Part shown: positions 48,509 to 57,404 of the stretch, piece after piece
Position numbering within the stretch: the first letter of the stretch is position 1
Layout of the letters: each line of letters starts with the position of its first letter
NCBI GenBank assembly: GCA_009829735.1
Contig: CM020618.1
Span: 43,228,878-43,292,877 of the forward strand
Reading direction: 5' to 3'
Source: Pyropia yezoensis
Lineage: Eukaryota > Rhodophyta > Bangiophyceae > Bangiales > Bangiaceae
DNA: 64,000 nt
Position numbers and translations under genes: made by a program
The notes under the pieces: generated by a model
The model's database searches: none
What the model was told of the DNA's origin: nothing
What the model saw: the letters and a program-made list of their open reading frames with translations, nothing else

Positions 48509-49165
48509 GAGGGAGGAGTGGTACTCCTCCATATCTGTTGCCGAATAGGTAGAATGGCTGTGGTAGGCGTCGGAGGCCTCGTTGACAGTTTCCTGTAGCC
48601 AGTAGCAGATCTGATAGAGGGAGGTTGCCTCCATCCGATCGCGGATGTTGTCGGTAAAGGACGACAGGAAGGTGATGTCGGTCGGCTCAAAAGGGACTGG
48701 GAGCCCGTCAGACTTGACAGCCCTCGCGGGAATCTCAAAGTCTTTGAGGTATTCGCCGGGCTTGCCGATCTTGAGCTTCGTGAGCCCATGTAACGGCTCG
48801 TCAGCCTCGTCGTCGTCGGAGGACGACGGGGACGGAGGGGGGCGAGGCCCGCCGCCGCCCTGGTCGGACTCGTCGGAAGAGGAGGAGTCGGGGGTGGCAC
48901 CGCCGCCGCCCCCGCCACCGTCGTCCGAGTCGTCCTTGCGGCCGCTCCCCCCCGCGCCTCCCGTAGGCGCCGCTCTGTCGCCGGCCCCGCCGGGGTGAAG
49001 GGCACCTTGGCCTTCCGCTCCCGTCGGGACCGCCGGGGGGTTTGCATCCTTGGCCGCCTCGGTGAGGGCTCGGACCTGGTCCAAGGCCTTAGCGAGCTTA
49101 CTCTGGAGGTCAGAGATGACCTCCGCCTGGGTGGGGTCGTCCCCCCGCCCAGAGTCTGAGCCCAT
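48509..49165 (-). pseudogene. 5' part of YR-element gag gene
   Basis: ATG at 49165 (MGSDSGRGDDP). A predicted coiled coil (EVISDLQSKLAKALDQVRAL) is followed by a Gly/Ser/Asp-rich linker and a folded segment with KPGEYLKDFEIPARAV and YQICYWLQETVNEASDAYHS. It is cut at SSLVL by gypsy B; the rest is at 38446-38848. Typical of poorly conserved DIRS Gag proteins; assignment rests on position before RT. Confidence 0.65.
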
Positions 49166-49240
49166 CCCTTGCGTGGACGCAAGGAAGAACAGCGCCAACC
49201 CACAGGCACGCGGCCTGGGAAGCCCCCGCTACGCGGCGTT

Positions 49241-49571
49241 GCGCCGCGGAGAGGGGGCGGACGTGCCGGGCTGTGGCCGGCGTGGGGAGGCGCTCCTGGC
49301 GGCCCCCTCTTGTGGCCCTTCGCTCCGCCCCCCTTCCGACGGCCGCTCCCGTCGTGGCCCGCCGCTGCTTCCAGGTGTCGTCGGCTCGTGGGGCCCCCCC
49401 ACACCCCTTCCCGCGAGGTGCCAGGCGAGGACGGGCCACGCGGGGTGGGGGTGTGGACGCACCCCCCCCCGCAACACCACCACAGAGACGGTCCCGCCGA
49501 GCAGACGGTCCGCGTGAGGCGGCGGTAGCGAGGACAGGAATTCCAGATACCCACATGGCTGCACAATTAGG
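49241..49571. repeat. Repeat A1 of YR element
   Basis: 331 bp, direct repeat of A2 (20826-21142 plus 30526-30539). It contains the uninterrupted target of gypsy A at 49554-49558. The right edge of the element is marked by CGT at 49572-49574. Confidence 0.8.
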
Positions 49572-49851
49572 CGTTTGTGTTGTCATGAACCAAAACTTGG
49601 CAGCGTAGAGTGAACACAGAAAAACAGTCGTGTGGCTGGCGACGGGCAAGACGGGCACGCTCTGGCGTGTGCGCCTATCGGCTTCTGGGTGGATGCAGCC
49701 AGTCCCAGCAGCAACTGGGATGCTGGCCACCCAGCCAGGTGTTCACCAAGACCTCTTCCCTTGGCCACCCCCTCCCCCCCACCCCCTGCGACAACGCTCT
49801 GCTGGCTTGACCCGAGCGCCGCGGTGACCAGAGCCGCTGTTGGTGCCCGCC

Positions 49852-52445
49852 ATGCCGCTGCCGACGGCAGCCAGCTTGGCCGGCCGGATGGCAGCCTTAG
49901 CCATGTCCGTGGGCGGCGGGGGGGCGGGCAGTGACGGGCGCGGGGGTGGCAGCCGCGACGGCGGTGGCGGTGGCCGCGACAGCTGGCACAGTCGCGGTCA
50001 CGATGACGGCAGCGGTGGCAGTGGCAGTAGCGGTGACGATGGTGCTGTGGGCAGTGGCGCTAGCCTCGGCACCGCCCACGTGGGGCGTGTCGCGGCCGCC
50101 GCGTCGGTCGCCGCCACGCCCGCGGCCACCCCAGCGGCCACCCCCGCGGCCACCCCCGCGGCTGCTCCCGCGGCCACCTCCTCGGCACTGCCCGGGGCGC
50201 CCTATCGCCTCCCCCCGCCGCCCAGCGGGCTGCCCGACTCGCCGACGGCCTGGGAGGACGTGCAGCGGCGGGAGATGCTGGCGCGGCTCAAGCGGGAGTT
50301 CTTCATGCCCCTGCTGGTCGAGAACCCTTACACGGTCAACCATGTGGTGGGCGAGGTGCGTGCCGCGCATGAGTCGCTTGTTCCTCGATGCCTGGTGTGC
50401 CCTGAGCGCGTCCAGTGCGATTGCGTGCGGTGGGGGAACGGGGCAGGGGGGGGAGTGAGCGATGCCGTGGGCGCGGATGTGTGTGCTATTGCGGGCGACG
50501 GCGGAGGGAGGTGGCTGCGTCGGGGAGCAGAGGCGGAGGGTGGCGACAGCGCAGGCGGTAGGTGACTGACGCTTGCAGCTTGCTGGTGCATGTCCGCCGG
50601 TTTTCTGGTCTTCTCTGGCTCCTGTGCCTTTGCGTGGGTCCCGTGCTCGGGTGTTTCTCTTTGTTTCCCCCTCCCGTTCGTCTCTCTCAGGGCGCCTATG
50701 GTGTGGTAGTCTCCGCCACGGATACACGCACTGGCGAGGAGGTGGCCATCAAGCGCATCGTGTGCGTCTTTGACGAGCCGGGCGAGTCCACTCGCATCCT
50801 CCGGGAACTCAAGTTTCTTCGTCTCCTTGCCGCCCACCCCAACGTCATCACCCTGCGGGATGTGCTGCTGCCTGCAGACCCAACTACTTTCAACGACGTT
50901 TTTCTGGTGTTTGAGCTCCTCCCCTCTGATCTTTCCCGCGTCCTCCGCTGCGCGCACCTGGTGCGGTTGTCGATTGCGCACAAGCGGTCCATTATGTTCC
51001 AGTTGCTCCGCGGGGTGGCCTTCCTCCACGGCTCGGCCGTCTATCACCGGGACATTAAGGCGAGCAACGTGCTCCTTGACGACGACTGCCGGGTGCGGAT
51101 TTGTGACTTTGGCCTCGCCCGCGCTCTGCTGCCGGGCACCTCTGCGCCCGCGGCAGGCGGCCCCGCGTGGACTGACTATGTGGCCACCCGCTGGTATCGT
51201 GCGCCCGAGCTGCTCCTCTCTCCTGCGGCCGTTGCCTACTCGACTGCCATTGACGTGTGGAGCGTCGGGTGCATTTTTGCCGAGCTCCTATGCGACGGTG
51301 CCCCTCTATTCCCCGGCGTAGACCGGCAAGACATGATTAGTCGAATGGCGGCGCTCCTGGGCGTCCCATCGGCGACTTACATTTCATGCGTGGCCGACGC
51401 GGCGGCGCGGCGGTTCCTCTCCTCTATCCCACCCCCGCCGCCCGTGGGGCACCGTCGTCGTCGCCGTGGGGGCGGCGGCGACCGGCGGCGGCCACGGTTG
51501 GCGGACGCAGCCACCGTGACCGCGGGGGCCGCCCGGTCTACGCCCTCCGCTGCCGCTCATGCGGCCGCCGCCGCTTCGGTGACGGCCCCACCGCGGACGG
51601 CCCCGCCTAGCCGGCCTCGACCGCCGCCCCTGTACAATTCGGACACTCGCGATGGCCATGGTGGCGTAGCAGTCCCCTACGCTGCTGGCCAGGCCGACTC
51701 GTCCGACGCGGACACGGAAGCGCGCTCGAGTGGCCACCCGCCATCGTGTTCCTCGTCGTCGGGGGACGATGGCGACGTCGCTGACGGCGGCGGCGGTGGG
51801 TATGACGACGGGGCGCAAGGGGGCTGCACGGCCCCAGCCCAAGGGGGCGGGCCCCGTCCCCCCTGGGACCCCCCCCCCGAAACCCTGGACCGGCTGTCAC
51901 GGGTGTTCCCCATCGGTACGCCCCCTGCGGCAGTCCGTATCGTGGCCTCCCTCCTAACATTTGATGCCGCCGTCCGCCCCAGAGCCGCCGACATCCTCGC
52001 GGACCCGTGGTTTGCGCCACTCACCGCCGCGGCGGAGGCGGCCGAGGCCGATGCCCCCGTGCCAGCGCAGGTGGAGCTACCGCCTGAGGAATTTGCGTTT
52101 GAGGCGCCGGCTGCCAGCGGGGGGGCGGGGCCAAGTAAGGCCGCCTTGCGGGTGCTGTTTATGGAAGAGATGCGGCAGCATGCGAGGCGTGAGCGGGGGG
52201 GGGCCGATAGGGTTTACGCTGACGCAGCCGGCAGCGGCGGGGGCGGAAATGTGGGAAGGGGGGGCACTCCGCCCGCAGACACGTCGCCGAAGGGAGTGTG
52301 GACGGTGCTGCCGCCGCCACCTCCCACGCCACCCCCCTTGCGGGTGGGGGAAGTGTGCCTGGACCTGGGGGAGGCGTCGTCGGAGGGGTCGGCCTCGGGG
52401 GAACCATCGCTGGCGGGGGGGGAGGCGGCGGCGCTGCTGCCTTGA
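49852..52445 (+). CDS. MAP kinase, TDY type (two exons)
   Basis: Exon 1 49852-50355, intron 50356-50690 (GTGCGT donor, CTCTCAG acceptor), exon 2 50691-52445; 752 aa. The junction restores the Gly-rich loop (VVGE then GAYGVVVSA). Gly/Ala-rich N-terminus (1-110), kinase lobe with VAIKRI, catalytic loop YHRDIKASNVLL, DFG in ICDFGLARAL, and activation loop TDYVATRWYRAPEL. The TDY dual-phosphorylation motif followed by ATRWYRAPE marks a MAP kinase rather than a CDK. About 150 residues of low-complexity sequence (near 51425-51870) interrupt the C-lobe before the final helices (RIVASLLTFDAAVRPRAADI). The C-terminal tail is Gly/Pro-rich. Signalling Ser/Thr kinase, probably cytosolic/nuclear. Confidence 0.88.
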
Positions 52446-53493
52446 CGTGTACGTGGCTGGTGAAGTGAGGGCTGGGGGGACACGCAAATATCACTGCCGA
52501 CCGGCGGTCCTGCCGGCCAGGCGGGGTTGGTATGGGGGTGGCGGGGCGGTGCGGCCGGCGTCCCCGTCGGCGATGCGCGCGTGGCCCCCGCGAGGGTGAG
52601 CACACCGGTGGTCGCGCTGCCGCTAACCGTGCACCATGGCCATGGCAGCGGTTGCAATGGCACTGGCGTTGGCAGCGGCGTCGGCGACGGCGGCGACGGC
52701 CACGGCCGTGGCGGTAGTGGCGACGACCACAGTGGTGGCGGTGGCGGTGGTGGCGGCGGTCAGTTGGGGGGGGGCGGCGAGGTGGGGGACACCGAGCGGT
52801 TGCTTGTCGCCGGTGTGGCGCGGGTGTTGCATGTGTTCCCGCCTGGGGGTGACGGGAGTGTGATGTGCAGGCGACGAGGGGAGGGGGGTGGGAAGGGGCG
52901 GGGTTGTATTGAGGGGCGAGGGCATAACCGGGTGTGCCCGGCTGGGCGGGTGGCAGGGGGAGTTGTGCGTTGGCTGGTACGGGCACAGGACCTCGTACGA
53001 ACGCATGGCCGATGGTGACGGCGGGTCACACACAGCAACAACAAGCTCTTGCAACCTACTGTGCAAAACAAACCCCATCGTTCCGACCAACCACAACCAC
53101 GAGCGCTTGGTCAGTGACGACTTGGCGCACGCCTCATCGTCGTCACCCACCCATGACCGTACGAACGCAATGCAATGTAAAAGAGCGGGACGCAATGAGG
53201 CATTCACATCAACTCACGTACAGTGCGTACGGGGTTATATGTGGGGGTCATCTGGGAAAGTAGCCCACTTTTATTTTAGACTACATGCCAAGATTGAAGG
53301 ACTGTTGCTGGTGTCGGACCAGTCCTTCTAATAAATATATATACAATTTGGTCACTGGTGCAGAGATGGAGTTGCCGCTGAGCGGTCGCCCTGCGGACAA
53401 GTCACAAGCCGGGGGTCAAACACGCTCCACGGGGGGACCGTGTCCAGCGCAAACGTAAACGACAGGTTCATAGCACACTCTCACGCACAGGGC
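52446..53493. other. Intergenic region after the MAP kinase gene
   Basis: A GGC/GTG-rich low-complexity stretch (52640-52780), then a less GC-rich part. AATAAA at 53329-53334 followed by TATATATA is a possible poly(A) signal on the plus strand, though nearly 900 bp from the kinase stop. No gene recognised. Confidence 0.35.
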
Positions 53494-54096
53494 TCACTCG
53501 TCCTCGGCCTCCTCGCTCAGTACCACCATGTCCACTGTGGCGCCAATAGCCTCTATGTCCTCCTCAGCTGTCAACCACTGTCTCGCCGCCACCTCCCGCT
53601 CCGAGTCACCCACACCCTCGAACTCCTCTGAGATGGTCGCGTTAGCCATAAAGGCGACGATGTCTGAGACGTCCATGTGCGAGTTGTCAAAAGCCGGGAC
53701 CACCCCGTGCACTGTGCGCCGCACATCTGCTGCGGCCTCGGCGGGGAGCACGTCGGCCGCAGGGGAGGTGGGACGGCGCGGCCGCAGGGATGGTGGGACG
53801 GCGCGGTGGTGGTGACGGCGGTGGGGTGTCGCGTCCGCGCGCGCCGTGTTTGACCAGAACAGCAATTGTGTTCTGGCCAGTCCTAATTTGTGGGTGTCCG
53901 CATTCGAATTCCGGGGGGATAGAGACTTCTCTTCATAAATGGAGAGTTTCCCTCGTGCGAGTGCGGCTGGGTTATATGTGGACAACATATAACCCAGCCA
54001 GACATAGTCCAATAACTGGGCGTGGCTACAGCTTAGCTCTCGCAGACGATGCAACCACACTCCAACGAGGCGGTAGTCCGTTTTTTGTGGCCCCAA
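53494..54096 (-). CDS. Hypothetical protein or gene fragment
   Basis: An open frame of about 200 codons without a convincing ATG at its start. The C-terminal half (AFDNSHMDVSDIVAFM, EFEGVGDSEREVAARQWL, ending in acidic EEAEDE) has protein-like composition, while the N-terminal half overlaps a hairpin and AT-rich sequence. It may be the last exon of a larger gene or a transposase remnant. No family recognised. Confidence 0.25.
   Translation of the reverse strand: MGPQKTDYRLVGVWLHRLRELSCSHAQLLDYVWLGYMLSTYNPAALARGKLSIYEEKSLSPRNSNADTHKLGLARTQLLFWSNTARADATPHRRHHHRAVPPSLRPRRPTSPAADVLPAEAAADVRRTVHGVVPAFDNSHMDVSDIVAFMANATISEEFEGVGDSEREVAARQWLTAEEDIEAIGATVDMVVLSEEAEDE
53965..53999. repeat. Perfect 15-bp hairpin
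   Basis: Arms GGCTGGGTTATATGT and ACATATAACCCAGCC separated by GGACA, in a locally AT-rich stretch. Another near-perfect inverted repeat (about 9 of 10 bp, around CAGAACA) lies at about 53850-53880. Could be a foldback element end. Confidence 0.9.
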
Positions 54097-54406
54097 CTCG
54101 AGGAATTGATCCGACCTGCACCGCCTTGTTCGCCACCACCGCGGCGTCGGATGTGGCCGCGGCCACCGTTCGCCGGCGTGCCCGGCTCAGCCGATGCTGC
54201 TGCCGCCATCACCGCCACCGCCTCTGCCGCCGCTGCCGCCGCTGCCGTCGCCTCCCGCTGCCTTCCGCCGCCGCCTCCCGCTGCCTTCCGCCGCCGCCTT
54301 TCTGCCGCCAAACCCCCCGTTGACGTCATCGCCGCTGCCCCCGCCGCTCCGCCGACGCCGAGGCCGTTGCCGCCGCGCCGAGCGGCGGCGCCCCCGTCGC
54401 CCAGCC

Positions 54407-56794
54407 ATGGCCGACCCGTCACCGCCGGCCGAGCCGCTCCACGGCGCGCTGCGGGTGCTCACCGCCGCGTCAGCCGTACGTTGGGGGGTGGGGGGGGCAG
54501 GGCGATGACGCACAATGTGTGGGATGGACGTTTCCGGGAAGGGGAGGTGGGGGTGGCGGCTGTCGTGCCGGCCTTGTTACAAGGACCTTTGAGGCTCAGA
54601 GTATACCAGGGGGGGCGGGGGGTGGAGGTGGTCTCACTCCACAGTGTCAGGTTGCTTGGTTGGTGGGAGGAGTGTGTGTGGGCAGCCAGCCGTCTGAGTG
54701 TTCTGGGAACTGATGGCGACTCTCTGGGGGTGCGTTTGTCCACGGCGGCTGAGAGGGTTGGTTTTCCTGGCTCTCGTCTTCTTGTACCCGTGCTGCCCCC
54801 CCGCCGTGCCTCCTGTGTGACTGGTTGGTTTGTGGCTGGCGGTGGCAACGGTGTAGGTGGTGGGCGCCGTCGTTGTGGCGCGCGGGGTGTCCAACCTCCT
54901 CACCATGCGCCGGTGGCGGCGGACGCTGATCGTGGTGGAGGGCAAGCGCAAGGGGCTTCCGTACGTATGTGGGGGACGTGGGTAGCAGGACGGTGTGGCA
55001 ACACTGGGAGCTGAGATGGGCCACGCGTGATGGCGGGCGGGGGGGGACCGGCAGCGGTGGGGGGCGGCTGTGGAGAGTGGCTCGGGTGTGGTGCCCGCGC
55101 CGTCATGGTGCCACCGTCACTGCCGCGACCGGGTGTGGCCTGGGGGGCGTCCCTGGCGCGCCGCCACTGACGGTCTCCCCTGCGCGGCAGTCCGCTCGTT
55201 GCGTACTGGGCACGTCGTGCTCACTCTGCTGCGGCACGCTCTTGCTGCGTGGTTGCTCTCCACACCTGCCCTCCCTCCCCCTCTCCTTGCTTCATACCTC
55301 TTCAGTGCGCCTGGCCCGCCCCCCTCCCTTTTTGTCGGCAACACCCCCGCCCTCTCCCATGCCTACTACCGCACCCTGTACACCCACGTTGAGGAGCCCG
55401 TGTCGGTCTTTTACGTCCACGCCACCCCCTTTGTGGTGGTCAATGACGCGGCCGCCGTCCGCACCGTCCTGTCGGGGTCGGGGGGGGTGTTCATCAAGCC
55501 CCGCTACTTTGGCTACCGCTCCGCCGCCGTGCGGGCGGCGGTCGACGCGGACAATGCGCTGTGCTCGGCGACCGCCGACGACGGGTCCCCGGTGGGTGGC
55601 GGGGGGGCCGCCACCCGGCGGGTGCTCCTCAACCTCCTCGACGCCAACCTGCCGCTGGTATGTGAGGCCGTCGAGGCGCTCCTCGCCTCCTTCCCGGTCC
55701 AGGCGCCCGCCACCACCACCGGCGGGCCCGGCACGGCTGTTGTGTGGGCCGACGGTGCCGCGGCGGGGGTGGATTCGCAACCGAGGGTTACGGCCGCGGT
55801 GGTGGCGCTCAACCTGCGGCTGCTCTTTGACGTTGGCACTGGCTTCCCGGGCGCCGACAACCCAACCGCCGCTGACGCGGCGGCCCGCATTGGCGTGGCG
55901 GGCGCCGAGTTTGCCCGCCGCATGGTCAACCCCGCCCGGGCGGTGACGGCACCCCTGGCGGGGCTCCGCTACGCCGCCGCCGTCGTCGGCCTTGTCCGCC
56001 TCGGCCGCCGGCTGGTGACGGCCGTCGACAGCCTGCCGCCCGCCCACTGGGTGGGCGCCTGGGTCGGCGCCGCCGCGCCAGTGGCCAAACTGGGCAAGGT
56101 GGTGGGGCTGCTCATGGCCAGCTCCCAGACGGTGCCTACCAGCGTCTTGTGGCTGCTGCACCTGCTCGCCACCCACCCGGCCGTGCGGGCGCGCATCGCC
56201 GCCGAGGCGGCGTCGGTGCTGGGCGGAGTGGCTCTCGCTGACGAGGCGCCGTCGGCGGACGCGGCGGCTGCGGCGGTGGCGGCCGCGGCCGCGGCGGGGG
56301 GTCCCCGCTGGTGGCGCCCCGACGGGGTGACGACGCTGGAGCGCCTCCCCTACACCGAGGCGGTGGTCAAGGAGGCCCTCCGCCTGTTCCCGCCCTTCCC
56401 GCTCATTGCACGGGTGGCGACGGCGGACACGTCCGTGGGCGGGGTGGCCATCCCCGCCCGCACCCCCGTGTACGTCCTCCCCTGGCTGCTCCACCGCAAC
56501 GGCGCCCACTTCCGCAACCCCCACACCTTTGACCCGGACCGGTGGCTGCCCGCCGCCGGCGGCGGCGCCCGCGTCACCGGCGGCGCCCCGTCCGAGTGGG
56601 TGTTCGCGCCCTTTGGGCGGGGGCCCCGCGCGTGTGCCGGCGCCGCGGTGGCGCTGACGGAGCTCAAGGTGGCCGCCCTGGCCGCCGCCGTCGACTGGCG
56701 GTACGGCGTGGGGTGGGCAGAGGGGGGGGCCCCGGACGTGTACCCCGCCCTCGGCGTTGTGCCCGCGGGCATCCAGGTGGTCCGCACCCACTGA
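54407..56794 (+). CDS. Cytochrome P450 (three exons)
   Basis: Model 54407-54475, 54857-54960, 55306-56794; donors GTACGT and GTACGT, acceptors GTGTAG and CTCTTCAG, phases consistent, 553 aa. The N-terminus forms a hydrophobic anchor across the first junction (HGALRVLTAASA then VVGAVVVARGV), followed by a Pro-rich hinge (LPAPGPPPSLFVGN). I-helix region MASSQTVPTSVLWLL, ExxR in KEALRLFPP, FDPDRWLP, and heme-binding FGRGPRACAG with the Cys ligand. A membrane-bound mono-oxygenase; substrate unknown. The I-helix has SSQT where AGxDT is usual, so oxygen activation may differ. Confidence 0.85.
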
Positions 56795-56834
56795 GCAGAC
56801 GGACGGGGGTGTGGGGGGAGGGGAGGCGAAGCGC

Positions 56835-56870
56835 CCTGCCCCGCCCCGCCCCGCCCCGCCCCGCCCCGCC
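56835..56870. repeat. CCCCG microsatellite
   Basis: About six or seven tandem CCCCG units just downstream of the P450 stop. Confidence 0.9.
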
Positions 56871-57404
56871 TTCCCGCCCGCCCGTCCACCCTCCCGCCAC
56901 AGCCCGTCGCTACCACCTCCCGCCGAGGGCGGCCGTGGTCTCGCGCGGCGGCTGCCCCGCTCGAGTACTGCCCCGTGTGGCGCGCCTTTTTCTCTTTTTT
57001 GTACGAGCGGCGTTGGGGATGACTCTCTCGTGTCCAAGGGGGGAGGCGGGAGGCCCTCTCGCGCCGACGCAGCCCCTCGCCACCCTCGCCACCAGTTTTT
57101 TTTGCTTAGGTTAACCTGTTCTTAGAGCCGACGCACTACGCAGCGCCCACCCCCCCCCCCCTTGTTTTCTTTTCCACTTGTCTTGCAGCCGCTCGGGCGT
57201 GGCGGTACGGGCCGTCCCCCGCCCAGCCTCCCCTGCACGCCCGTTGCAGTGGGAAGAGTGAATGGGGTCCGTCGCACGCCACCGCACGCGGAGCCGGCCG
57301 GTCGGGCTGGCAAAGGTGTTGAACTGGGGAAGGTCAGCTCCCTGGGCCGCCCCGCCGGTCATGGGACCATGGGACGTAACTTTGGTTGGTACCTGTGTAG
57401 CCTC
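56871..57404. other. Intergenic region between convergent genes
   Basis: Contains T8 at about 57094 and a C run at 57150-57161. No gene or RNA recognised. Confidence 0.35.

Larger units (their letters stand above)
20548..49574 (-). mobile_element. Tyrosine-recombinase (DIRS/PAT-like) retrotransposon with three nested insertions
   Basis: On the minus strand the order is repeat A1 (49241-49571), gag (49165 to 48509, then 38848 to 38446), RT-RNase H (38442 to 36426), YR (31558 to 30540), repeat B1 (30540-30573), repeat A2 (30539-30526 plus 21142-20826), unique ~245 bp, repeat B2 (20581-20548). Removing the insertions at 21143-30525, 31559-36391 and 38854-48508 leaves about 5.16 kb, normal for this class. 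The split direct repeats match PAT/Ngaro-type elements. CGT occurs at both outer edges and at the A2/B1 junction. No LTRs or integrase of its own. Confidence 0.75.

Noticed and set aside
49852..52445. Cyclin-dependent kinase
   Set aside because: The activation loop is TDYVATRWYRAPE with a dual phosphorylation site, and there is no PSTAIRE-type helix.
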